From positions 131,381 to 195,380 of the forward strand of contig CAJNOL010000059.1 of NCBI GenBank assembly GCA_905250125.1: 64,000 nt of DNA, written 5' to 3'. A model generated the notes under the pieces. It was not told the DNA's origin, ran no database searches, and was given only the letters and a program-made list of their open reading frames with translations. This document shows, one piece after another, positions 13,301 through 24,079 of the stretch. Numbering within the stretch: the stretch's first letter is position 1; every line of letters begins with the position of its first letter. This DNA comes from Rotaria sordida. Lineage: Eukaryota > Rotifera > Eurotatoria > Philodinida > Philodinidae. The position numbers were made by a program, and so were the translations under genes.

Positions 13301-15480
13301 ATAAATAATTATCACTATAACTATTATAACTCCAACCGGATTTCATTAAACCAAATCCACCACATTCACCAAGTACTAATGCTCGATTTTCATCATCAAA
13401 TGATGGTAAGAAAATTTTTTTTGTATAATCATGTATATCTCTCATATGTCCAAGATTTATTCGATCTTGCCATCCACTAGCACTATTTATTAAACGATTT
13501 TTATCATAAGATTGTAACCATTTTGTTAAACGTATTGTATCATATTGACCCCATCCTTCATTAAATAATACCCAAATAATAATTGATGGATGAAATGAAA
13601 GAAAATCAATCATAGCTTTTAATTCATATTCAAATTGAATTTTAGCTTGAAAAGTTTTTATCGGAAGTATTAATCGATTTTGAGATAAATCTTCATATAT
13701 TCTTTGAGCTAATGGTAAATCATTTGTTGTATTATCACGATGTAATCGTAATATTTTATCATCTTCTAATTCAATTTCATAACCATCATAAGAATCTCCT
13801 GCAGGCATATCTTGCCAAACAAGTATACCTAATACATCACACCAATAATAAAATCGTGATGTTTCAATTTTCATATGTTTTCGTATTGTATTAAAACCTA
13901 AATTTTTTATTTGTTCTATATCATATCGATATGCTTCATCAGTTGGTGCACGATAAAGACCATCAGGCCAATAACCTTGATCAAGTACTCCCGACATAAA
14001 ATATGGTTTATTATTAAGACAAATTTTTTTCTTTTTAGAACAAAGAGAAATTTGTCTAAAACCTATATAACTATCAATACGTTCAACAAATATATCCATT
14101 CGATATAAATCAATACGAATCTGATATAAATATGGATTTTCAGGTGACCAAAGATTAATTTGATTTAATGCAAAAGAAATTTCTTGTTCAATATTTGGTT
14201 TATATGATATAAAATGAATTAATTTTGTATTATTTTTTTGTCTAATACTTATTTTTAACTTAAAATCAAGTTTTTCATAATTAGCTATATTTTCATTTAG
14301 TTCGTTATTTTGTTCTACATCTAATAAATATTTATTTTCTTGAGTGAAATTTTTTTCAGAATAAATCGGTATATTTTCATTTGGTGAACGATTATCAAAT
14401 ACAGTTGTTGTTGCTGTTTTTAAATCAATACGATATTTTAAATAAACATCTGTTAATGAAATTTTTGTTTGAAATTGTAAACGATTGATATGAATATATG
14501 GTACTCGTTCTAACCAAACTGTTCCCCATATACCTGAACATGGAGTATAATATATTGAATTGGATTCTTTAATATCTAATAATTGTTTTCCACGTGGTTG
14601 ATACCAATGATTTGATGGATCCCAAACACGTACAATTAGTTCATTATCTTTATACTTAATAAAATATGATGATATATCATATGAAAATGGTTCATAACCA
14701 CCTAAATGTTTTACGCCAACTATATGACGATTTAAATATACAACAGTTTCATAATCAACTTTATCAAAATGTAAGATTAGACGATATTGAAGATGACTAT
14801 CTTCATACCAAGATCGAGATTTTATTTGAAAATTTCTTTTATACCATAGATACATTTTTGAATCAACACGTTTTTGAATACCAGATAAATAAGATTCAAC
14901 AGGAAATGGTACACGAATAATTTGATCAAAATTTTTCGGATATATTTCTTTGATTGAGGTTATTGTAAATGACCAATATCCATTTAAATTTAACCATAAT
15001 TTTCTTCTTAAATGTGGACGTGGATAATCATTACGAAATGGTATTTGATCTTCCATAACTTGTTTTGTCCATCGTGTTGAACTATTTGTCATAAGTTTTA
15101 TCGGTAATGTAAATGAAGAGGTAGATGTCGATGTAGTAAAAATAGGTAGAATAAAATGCTCATCAGAGAAAAGATAAAATTGATAAAATAAAGTAATAGA
15201 AATTCCAAATATAATAATATTCTATGAGAATTTTATTTATATTACAAAAGAAAACTCATTTTAATCGAAAAGAAAAGAAAACTTTTAAAATTCTTCTTTT
15301 TTTTTACATACCCATATTGAGCACTTCTTTCTTCGTTGTTGACGCTTTACGACGATCCAATTCATCAAGTATATCTTTAAGTCGTTTAACATCTCCTGTT
15401 TGTACAACTCCGAATATTTCTTGATGATATCGTTCTAGATCACTCTCAACTTTGTTTGCTTTCGCACTTGTACAACCCAT
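7316..15480 (-). CDS. Ankyrin-repeat protein with N-myristoylation-like start
   Basis: Eight exons: 15312-15480, 12587-12667, 12167-12526, 11371-12080, 8875-8964, 8371-8811, 8203-8310 and 7316-7552. All phases agree, giving 731 residues. The protein starts MGCTSAK, a typical N-myristoylation plus palmitoylation start (Gly2, Cys3), so membrane attachment is likely. About fifteen ankyrin repeats fill residues 60-710, with TPL..A...G..D.V..LL..GA signatures. Roughly every second repeat is followed by an extra linker with the pattern APSGxxAxxxNIxG, giving a doublet super-repeat of about 77 residues. No kinase, death, SOCS or enzyme domain is seen, so a scaffold role is inferred. Intron 1 (12668-15311) contains a complete glycoside hydrolase ORF, and intron 4 (8965-11370) a foldback repeat. 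An acceptor-like TTTCAG lies five bases before the ATG and may be a spliced-leader site. Confidence 0.85.
8965..11370 (-). other. Intron 4 of the ankyrin gene, carrying a foldback element
   Basis: A 2.4 kb intron in a gene whose introns are otherwise mostly under 300 bases. The excess length is largely explained by the inverted repeat at about 9215-10322. The remainder (10330-11300) shows no recognisable coding sequence. Confidence 0.7.
9215..10322. repeat. Foldback (long inverted repeat) element
   Basis: The left arm 9312-9590 is the near-complete reverse complement of 9640-9910, with a spacer of about 50 bases. Matching landmarks include TGCTCTTTCGAATGGTAAAA on the right arm and its complement on the left. 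Outside this core the left flank 9215-9311 pairs again with 10211-10322 after an unpaired stretch of about 300 bases on the right (9911-10210). This looks like a longer palindrome whose right arm received a later insertion. Arms differ by scattered substitutions, so the element is old. No transposase ORF is present; it could be a non-autonomous foldback or MITE-like transposon. Confidence 0.75.
12738..15092 (-). CDS. Glycoside hydrolase family 2 protein (beta-galactosidase/glucuronidase-like)
   Basis: Intronless 784-codon ORF. Residues 20-200 form the GH2 sugar-binding domain (LNLNGYWSFT, VPFPVESYLSG, YFIKYKDNELIVRVWDPS). An immunoglobulin-like middle domain follows, then a TIM barrel from about 355 (GFNTIRKHMKIE, WCDVLGILVWQDMPAG). 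Probable acid/base Glu512 lies in WVLFNEGWGQYD and probable nucleophile Glu576 in LVLGECGG, so both catalytic residues of the family are kept. It should hydrolyse beta-linked sugars; the substrate cannot be read from sequence. The gene lies entirely within intron 1 of the ankyrin gene, same strand, and AATAAA-type signals follow its stop at about 12700-12712. The form resembles bacterial and fungal GH2 proteins more than animal lysosomal ones, so horizontal acquisition is likely. The start is uncertain: the frame stays open upstream to 15221 through a hydrophobic run lacking Met. Confidence 0.85.
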   Translation of the reverse strand: MTNSSTRWTKQVMEDQIPFRNDYPRPHLRRKLWLNLNGYWSFTITSIKEIYPKNFDQIIRVPFPVESYLSGIQKRVDSKMYLWYKRNFQIKSRSWYEDSHLQYRLILHFDKVDYETVVYLNRHIVGVKHLGGYEPFSYDISSYFIKYKDNELIVRVWDPSNHWYQPRGKQLLDIKESNSIYYTPCSGIWGTVWLERVPYIHINRLQFQTKISLTDVYLKYRIDLKTATTTVFDNRSPNENIPIYSEKNFTQENKYLLDVEQNNELNENIANYEKLDFKLKISIRQKNNTKLIHFISYKPNIEQEISFALNQINLWSPENPYLYQIRIDLYRMDIFVERIDSYIGFRQISLCSKKKKICLNNKPYFMSGVLDQGYWPDGLYRAPTDEAYRYDIEQIKNLGFNTIRKHMKIETSRFYYWCDVLGILVWQDMPAGDSYDGYEIELEDDKILRLHRDNTTNDLPLAQRIYEDLSQNRLILPIKTFQAKIQFEYELKAMIDFLSFHPSIIIWVLFNEGWGQYDTIRLTKWLQSYDKNRLINSASGWQDRINLGHMRDIHDYTKKIFLPSFDDENRALVLGECGGFGLMKSGWSYNSYSDNYLLTYIFEQLIINLSSRLSAMIYTQLSDIENETNGILTYNREEIKFLTPHIKRVLNNDYSRLYKLKYIWNLTSIPYTNYINLSLSKSFDLIIDIDSTYNHHFYFYICYLYSYVKITIDHYYTMTLNQAHEIRDYHYISLPSNLFRGSIHQKHSLDIDIYYISSIYDRGDRSFVYTNRTYFYLSLAMLYE

Positions 15481-15485
15481 ACTGT

Positions 15486-15493
15486 CTGAAATA
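15486..15493 (-). promoter_or_regulatory. Possible spliced-leader acceptor of the ankyrin gene
   Basis: On the minus strand a TATTTCAG sequence ends five bases before the ATG at 15480. It looks like a 3' splice site, but no upstream coding exon is needed. It may be a trans-splicing acceptor or the end of a 5'UTR intron. Confidence 0.35.
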
Positions 15494-18400
15494 GACCGAA
15501 CGAGGACGATAAAAAAAAAAAAAAAAAGAAAAATGATATGATTTCATTACATGAATGTACATATACAGTTTGATGACTAATTGAAATAAATCTATAAAAA
15601 ACAACGAAGGTTAATAATCATTATCAAGGTAATAGTATCATTAATGATTTTTTGTTAAGAAAATATTAGATTCATATATATTACTCAAAAAGAGAAAAAA
15701 AAAGTTTTGACCAACCGAGCGGAAAATAAGAAAAAAAAATATTCTAGAACTAAATGTATGTTTTTTTTTGATGTTTTACATCCTTAATGATTGTATCTCT
15801 ATATTATATTTATAGACATAACATTACATTTACTCATACTATATATAAAACATTAAAAAAAAAATGATTCACAGTTATATACATTTATGATTAGTTTTAT
15901 AATATGTATACACATAATGGACGAACACATGAGATATATAAATCTAACAGTAATAAACAGCAACAACTTTTATACTAGAGAAAAAAAAAGACAGAAACAT
16001 AGAAATATAGCAGTAACAACAACAAATATGAGTCAGACAATATTCATTTCTATATGAATTATAATAAATTTTAGAATATTATATATGAAAAGACAAAAAA
16101 AAAACGCAAGTTGAAGAAAAGAATATTTGAAGTTTTTCTTTTTTTTTTTTTTTGTGTATGTTTGACATTTGTCAATCTATAGATGTCACTTTGAAGATAT
16201 GAAAGTTTTTGTGTTAAGAATTTTATTTTGTTACAAATGAATAACAAGAAAAAAATCAAAGAAATTTGAACAAAAATTCAAAAAGTAATTATTTTTAATT
16301 ATACATTAAAACAACGAATCAATAATAGAAATAAATAATAAATGTCAAACTAAATAAACGTCACTCATAACATTAAGTGTCACATTTTAGTAAAATACTC
16401 TTCGTAATAGAAAACTTCAAGTTTTTTATTATGTTTCATTTATCTTCAAATTTTTTTTTAACTAAAACAATTTTAAGTATTTTAGAAGTCGAGAAATAAT
16501 ATTCACCTTATAGTCGTTTAATTTCAAAGCCAGATTATTTATTTAATTATTTCTTCTGAAACAAAATTTTATTATTTAATAGATACTATCGACTGTATAA
16601 TATTACTAACAGATCATGAAATTCGATATATATATATGAAAAAGTTGAAAAAAAATAACATATGATGCAAAAGTAATGAGATAATTGTCGTATATAATTT
16701 ATTTTTATCACAATATTCACAATATAAAATATCAATTCTTATATCTCTTTCATAAATATGTGTTGAAATAATAATTTTTTTTCTTTACTAACTAAAAAGA
16801 AATTTTCTTCTCTTGTTTCGAACTGTATTACAACTTTATTTGGTTATGCATTAACATAAATAAAATGACATAAAAAGAAAGATAAATACTTGTACAACAA
16901 AATTTACATTTTTTTATATTGATTCAGTAAATAAATCGTATAAAACAACAGTTAATTATTTTATAAAGCAAGGCATTTCAAAAGAAGAAAAGCATACTAA
17001 TTACCAAGTCTAGAAGTACTGGTTCTGATATTTGTGTTTTTTAAGAAAGTTATTCAGTATGGTCAACATCTTCATCTTGTTCTTTTTTGTATTCTTAATA
17101 AGATGTATAGATTCTTTTGATAAAGAATTATTGTTGATAGGCTGTTCCAGAATCTATGAGAAAGTGTATTTGACCATCGCACCTGATCGTCATTATACTC
17201 AAAACCATTTTTAGTAAAAATTCAGTTTGTAAATTAATCTCCAGTCTTTTTTTTCATAACTACACGAAGAAAAAATAACTAATGAAGCTACTATTGGTAA
17301 ACAACAGTAAATATTTAAATAAGAAAAATATAAGAAATATGTCATAGTGATATTAAAAAAAGTCAGGATAAGAGAAATGTCACGAATGCATAAAATCAAT
17401 CATTACTTCTACGTGTAAGTATCTGCCGCTTCTTAATATAGTATTAATTGTAGGGGATCATTACCTCTAAATATTCATAGCTTTGATATGTACTAAATAT
17501 TTTCTATCAGAACAAAGAGTAGAACAGAGCAAATATCACTGAAATTGGAAGTACAACCAGAAATTTCAACTTGAATTTGATACCAAAGGACTATAGATTT
17601 TTTTGGAATTTTTCAGCTCGAAACCTGACATATAACATTAATGTAAATATACCAATTGACGTTCTCATTTTGCGAGAAATTAATTTATTGAGAAAATTAT
17701 TCCTATTACATCCGGCAGATTGTTATTCCAAGAGGAGAAGTTTAATAGACTTTTGCATTTTCGATTGATTATATGAAATACGGAAATATGGATTTCTATT
17801 TAAGATTTAAACATAAGAAAGTCTTCAAGGTAAAAAACAAACAAACAACCAATATATTGAAATAATTACTAATTGTTACTAAAATAAATATAGATTCAAT
17901 ACACCACAGTGCCTGGAAAGAAAATATGAAGTCATTTGATATACTAATATAACCGTAAAATGTAAGTGCAAATGATAGTTACTAAAAATACATATCATCA
18001 TGATTTAATCATTTTTTTTCGTATTCGCGACTGACATTCATTGATTTCGTTCGTTTCGAAATGTTGTTTTAACACGATGATTTAAATCAAAATGGAATAA
18101 AAGCGAATGTAATATAGAACAGTTTGTTTTCTCAAGGTTCATTTGTCAAGAATATAATTCAAAATCTAGAGAAGTAAATGTCATTTGAAAAGTTTATACA
18201 TATTCGTTGTGCTTGTTTTAAAAGAGTCTTTTTGAAAAAAAAAAGTAAGAAGGTTAGAATAAATGATATGTACGTTTATTTATAATTACAAATGAAAAGA
18301 ATGTAACGATAGGTCTTTATTTCATGATAAGATTTTGCTGCAAATAAGAATTTATGTATAATAATAATGTCATAGGAAAACAATAAAATCAATGAATAAT

Positions 18401-18624
18401 TATATGAATAATGAAAATGTATATTCGAGGATGACTAGAATGATTCGAATACTTATTGAAATATATTTATTATTTTGAATATTTAGTTCAAGTAAAAATA
18501 TTAGTTTCATCAATGAATAGAAATCGAACATCGTCCATAGACAATGTTATAATTTAGATAATTTATTATTTGTCAATTTTTACTTTACTTCTCTTCCATC
18601 ACATTGAATGGTTACAAGATGAAC

Positions 18625-19255
18625 AAAATGTTCTCATGAAAGAGGTAAAGATGTCAATATTGAATTGGTATGACAGGTTATCAACAATGATCTACACTCA
18701 ACTTATGATAATATTATAGCTGAGACTTCTCTCTCTCTCATAGTACAAAAGAATGATTTATATATGATTGTCTAAAGATGAGAAATGTTGGATGCCTCAT
18801 CAACTCAATGATGAATAAAAGCAAGAATGAGTTAGAATTTATTGTCAAAATTTTGTGATGGATCATTGCGATTATGTAATATTATTATAGATGATGAGGC
18901 ATGGATTTATCATCGACAGGTTGGGTGCACACGGCAACTAACGCAAGTTAGATGGGTGAAGATGAATCATCAACGATTATTAGTCATCAAAGTAGATTTA
19001 GACTAAAAGCTTTGTTTTGTATATATTCTTTAAATGAATCAATCCTGTTCTTATACATAATGTAGATATAGGCAAAACTATAGATCATATCTATTATATT
19101 GAAAATTGTTTCAAACATGTTGTCAATGCAATTTGGAAACAAAGAAAGTCATCAAGTACAAAAAATAGAAAATATCTTCGACTTCATACTTGTCCTGATG
19201 TTATTAATTATTTAATACAAAAAGATATCAATACAATGTCACATCGGTTGTAGGA
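18625..19255 (+). pseudogene. Decayed mariner-family transposase, copy 1
   Basis: Conceptual reading with several frame changes gives mariner-type blocks in the right order: CWMPHQLNDE, then DDEAWIYHRQVG (first catalytic Asp region), then NPVLIHNVDIGKTIDHIYYI and HVVNAIWKQRKSSSTKN, then CPDVINYLIQKDINTMSH. In the position where mariner proteins carry HDNARPH the copy is degenerate. Stops and shifts interrupt every block, so it is dead. A second copy lies inverted at 22835-23465. Terminal inverted repeats were not found. Confidence 0.75.
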
Positions 19256-19942
19256 GGTAATGGACTGCGTGGAACCCTCAAATGGCAAGATGCTCTCGAA
19301 ATGTGTGTAGTTTGGAGTATGAATATTCTGCAGTATTCTTACAGAATCCAATTTTTCAGATTTGTGGAAAAAGTTTTGTTATTTGTTTATGTTTTCGTTC
19401 AGCTTCTGATTTTATTTGTAGTTTGATAATGAATTTTTGTTCAGAGAGAATATGAAACAGTTATTGTATGTTCTGTCAAAATGATTCAATTGTTTTGTTG
19501 GGCTTAGTTCGTTGTTCTAGTAATTCAAGTGAGCATCTCGCAAAGTCATTCGAATTTTCTGGAAATTCATAAAAGGCACCGTACGTTATTTTTATATTTT
19601 TATTTAATTTTATCATAACGTTTAATCAATCCTAAGTATATGTATTCATTTTATCTATTACTAATCGAATTGTTATTTTTGTTGGTCTTACATTTCGAAT
19701 GTTAACAGGTTGGACAACTTATTTTAACAAGTACGATAAGATTATTATGTAGATTTTGTATTTAGGTTTTTTTTTTGAATATCACGAACAGTTGTTGTAA
19801 AATTTATTGCGTTAATTAAATCTATGATAGTTCCAATCTTGAGAACTATTTAATAGTTCTTTTGAAAAGAACTTAATTGCCTCATAGAATTATTTTGTTT
19901 ATAGATACATAATTTTTTCAAGCAGTTTAGTCACACATCAAT

Positions 19943-19984
19943 ATTCTTGTCTGATCTACAAGTTTTTGTGAATCAGACAAGAAT
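19943..19984. repeat. Short perfect hairpin
   Basis: ATTCTTGTCTGAT at 19943-19955 is exactly complementary to 19972-19984, with a 16-base loop. It may be a fragment of a small foldback element. No flanking gene uses it. Confidence 0.5.
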
Positions 19985-20246
19985 CGAATAGACTGAATCT
20001 TGATGAACGAAACAAGAAATCTGTAATCTGAAAAGAATCTTACAGCAGTTGAAAATCAATTCTAATTCTTTTTCATCATAGAATAGGAAAATATCTTGTC
20101 TAACCTAGCAAGATTCTAAAGCATTATTCTTATGATTAGTATAAGTCTGTTATAATTTCATTTTCATTGCTACAGGATAGTCGAAAAACTTCGACTCCTC
20201 TCAGAAAATTAATGATATCTATGACAAACTTATATGAACTGGAACA

Positions 20247-20563
20247 GCCGATATGATACCCCAATTTGGTTTCTTTCTATCATCAGTTAATAATCTATCC
20301 ATATCCGGGTCAAATTATCACTCTCATCGCTAACCTATTCAATTTAAACTATTAGTTGTTGATGGCTGTCTTAAACGAAATTATTCAGTTCCTTAAAAAC
20401 GATAGGACACAATTCTAAGAATCAAATAATTTCGTATAAGACAGCCATCAACGGTTAATATTTTTAATTGTATAGGTTAGCGATGAGAGCGACAATTTGA
20501 CTCGACTATGGTTATGCTGTTAACTGATATTAGAAAGAAAGCAAATTGAGATATTATGTCGGC
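20247..20563. repeat. Foldback / MITE-like element of about 317 bp
   Basis: The left arm from 20247 to about 20395 pairs with the right arm from about 20416 to 20563, leaving a loop of about 20 bases. Landmarks are GATGGCTGTCTTA facing TAAGACAGCCATC, and GCCGATATGAT facing ATATTATGTCGGC. The arms are about 150 bases and differ by scattered changes and small indels. No ORF is inside. It lies between the two mariner relics. Confidence 0.75.
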
Positions 20564-22461
20564 TGCTTACGCCCATATATAATTAATTGGTTGAAGTATG
20601 CAATTTTGTAACTAATGTTGAGTGAATGTGTTCATTTTACAATTTTTGAGAAAAATTAAAAAAAAATTTTCTCTTCAATAAAATAGTATCTAAATGATTT
20701 ATGAATGTATCAGATTGACATTTTGTATAAATATCAATAATCAAATTTTATGATGTATTGACCTTGTTTTCAGACAATTGCTTTTAACCTTTTCCGAAAT
20801 ACTGTTAATCATTCTCTCACATTTTCCTATAGTAAAATTTTTCTATATATCAATAATTTTTTTCTTTGACATTTTCATATTTACTTAAATTTTATCAAGT
20901 TGTCGAATGGCTATATATCTATAAGAATAAATTGGAAACAATAAAATTTATAGAATAAAACTGTTAATATGAAGTGTTATAAAACTGCAATTATAATCAG
21001 TAAATATGATAAATATTATTCTATTAAAATAATTAGTCTGATAACAAGATCTCTGTGAGCAAAAAACATACAAAATATTATGAAATTTATTTTTAAATTT
21101 TCCTCAAAAAATGTATAGATGAAAATATTCATTCAAGATTAGTCAAATGAGTACTACATTTATGTATTTCGAAGTATCTTGTTTTTTTTTAGATGATAGC
21201 ACGAATTTTTACATATTTCAAACAATTAACCATATTCAAGTTTCTCTTAGATATTATCGATTTACTGAGAGAAGCTTGAAACTATTCGACTATCCTTTAT
21301 TTTATTCTTGAAGTTTTCACAAGAATTACAACCATTAAAAAAATGAACTGAATTGCACAAGTCTAGTGTTGATAACGGTCGATCGACGGCTTTAATCTTT
21401 GAGTATCGTTGTTAGATTATGATAGTTAGGGATTTCTAAATTTTTGTGAATACTCTTAATAGTAAATGCTTATCGACCGACAATTTTAAGATTCTTCTCT
21501 TGCATTGTTCATAAGATATAAATGTTTCATTTCTCTCATCATAAAATGCTAATAACTCATAACCCAAAAGTCATAAAGACATTACTTTTTTACTAAAATG
21601 TAGCTCTGACTATCCTCTGTCTACAGTATCAAATTAAAGTATTAGCTCTTCATAATTTCTGAAATACAGATATTTTGCGATCGAGCATCTCTTTTGAAGT
21701 TTGAGATCCTCTTCCGAAAAAATTCAAAACTTACCTGAGGAATACTATTTTTTACTTCAAAATTGTTTTTCCACTATTTACACAATGTATGAGAATGAGC
21801 TAGTATATAAGTCAAGAAATTCATTGAAGATAAACACTCATGATTGGAACATACATAGAGAGATAAAGATATGAATTATCAAGAATCGTCCATTCTATCT
21901 TATCTTCTGTAGTTAATATCTATCATAATCATATAAACATATAATAATTATAATATAGGGCGAAAATATTCATAGGTTAAATGTTGTCAATAGGACTTCA
22001 CATTCATCCTAACCGTAAGTCTTTTCATTTTTTCACTTTCTATATAAATACAAACAAAAATTATACAAAAATTGCAAATCTCTAAAATAAACGTATAGAA
22101 TTCTGTACGTTGGTTTTAAATCGATTAATCTTATGAGAATAATTATTTTTGATAAATAAGTACATTAAATAATGTTAATCAAAGTATAATTATAATTCTT
22201 TTCTGTTTCACATCTATCTATCTATCTTATTTTATTCTAATTTTATAAAGAAAATCTATATGATGCTTCTTTGACATGTAATAGTAAAACAAAGATATAT
22301 TATGTTTTGATTGACCTAATATATTCATTGATTATCATATCAATTTTAGTATTCCTAATGATTATATTTTTACATTAATAATAACGTTAAAATATACGTT
22401 GAATGCAATGAATTAGTACAACCAAAAACTTTATTTACTTTTCTAATAACTATTTAAAAAA

Positions 22462-22462
<1 letters not shown>

Positions 22463-22498
<36 letters not shown>
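22463..22498. repeat. TA microsatellite
   Basis: Uninterrupted alternating TA tract of about 36 bases. Confidence 0.85.
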
Positions 22499-22501
<3 letters not shown>

Positions 22502-22834
22502 GTATAAACAGTTTGTCTTTATTAAATCTAGTAAATTGTATAATACGAAAATTGAAATTATAATAATTTTGATATCTACTTAGAATTGATCAAAAGTTCT
22601 GATACTATCAAATAAAAGTATAAACAATAACGAGATAATTTTTATTTTATTTTATTAAATATTCAACATAATCGCTATAATTATTTCTACAACGTTCATA
22701 TATTTTTTTTAAAACTCTTCTCGAGTATTTTTAACTACCTTGGAAATCGCATGAATCAATGATTGTTCATTTATTTGATCAATTAAGTTACACTTGACAT
22801 AATCATTTAGCTAAAAATTACATAGTGCAAGGTC

Positions 22835-23465
22835 TGTTGAAAGCAGTAGATATGACATTATATTGATATCTTCTTGTGTTAAATAATAACAGCTAGATAA
22901 GTATGAGGTCGAAGACATTTTCTACTTTTTGCACTTGATGACTTTCTTTGTTTCCACGTTGCATTGACAACATGTTTGAGACAATATTCAATATAATAGA
23001 TATGATCTATAGTTTTGCGTATATCTATATTATGTATAAGAACAGGATTGGTTTATTTAAAGAAGATATACAAAACAAAGCTTTTAGTTTAAATCTACTT
23101 TGATGACAAATAATCGTTGATGATTCACCTTCACCTATCTAACTTGTGTTAGTTGCCGTGTGCATCCAACCTGTCTATGATAAAATCATATCCCATCATC
23201 TATAATAATATTACACAATTGCAATGATCCATTACGAAATTTTGACAATAAATTCTAACTCATCCTTGCTTTTGTTTATCATTGAGTTGATGAGGCATTC
23301 AACATTATGTAACTTTTCTCATTTTTAGACAATCATGAATAGCTCATTCTATTGTATCATGAGAGAGAGAGATAAGTCTCAACTATAATATTATTATTAT
23401 TGATAATCTGTCGTAACATTTCGATATTTACATCTGTCAGCTCGGAAAGCAAATATTAGAGCTAA
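22835..23465 (-). pseudogene. Decayed mariner-family transposase, copy 2
   Basis: Reverse complement of this stretch aligns along its length with the mariner relic at 18625-19255. Shared landmarks include the block around GACAGGTTGG, the CACACGGCAACTAAC segment, and the end with AAAGATATCAATA-like sequence. The two copies differ by many point changes and indels, so they are independent or old duplicates. No open frame remains. Confidence 0.7.
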
Positions 23466-24069
23466 ACTTAAAATAAAGTTATTATAGACAAAATATTCTA
23501 TTATTGATTTATGCAACAGACTCTTAAATGTTAACTTATTATAAGATTGCCAGCCACGTTATCAAAACTTTTGATCAGATCTAAATAATGAGTTGATTAT
23601 AAAAGATTAAATTGAATTTGTTAATATGATTTGTAATTGCAGAAATTACGTATATTGTTATATTCAATAATTTACTTTTGAGATGCATGTCAACATATAA
23701 TATTTTTGATTATGTTTAACTTTCTTGTTTATTTATGACATAATTCATTGAAAACATAATTAGAACTTTCAAAAAAAAAAAGGATACCGAACTGATACCA
23801 ATATGTGATATTATTTCAATTTTATACTATGAGGACATGTACTTTTTGAGTAAAAATCATGATCAAACCATGCTATTAATACTTCTTTTTTTCTTTTTTT
23901 CGTTTATATTTATCTAGAAATGACGTAATTACGATAATATATAAATCAGGTATAAATACATTAAACAAACTAACAATAATCAAACAAAAGCAAGCAATAT
24001 AAACATTCGATTTATTCAAGTAAAAATCATTTTCTTTTCTATTATAAATCAAATAAAATTTTACTACAA

Positions 24070-24075
24070 TTTCAG
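24070..24075 (+). promoter_or_regulatory. Possible spliced-leader acceptor before the inhibitor gene
   Basis: TTTCAG ends four bases before the ATG at 24080, after a pyrimidine-containing stretch. With no upstream coding exon needed, it may be a trans-splice acceptor. Confidence 0.4.
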
Positions 24076-24079
24076 AATT

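Larger units (their letters stand above)
15481..24079. other. Gene desert with transposon relics
   Basis: No intact gene is recognised over 8.6 kb. It contains two mariner relics in opposite orientation, a foldback element between them, a 13-bp perfect hairpin, a TA microsatellite at about 22463-22498 and many short open frames that look random. The stretch 15500-18500 shows nothing identifiable. Confidence 0.55.

Noticed and set aside
13295-14920. Several plus-strand frames rich in His, Asn and Tyr
   Set aside because: Antisense shadows of the GH2 coding sequence.
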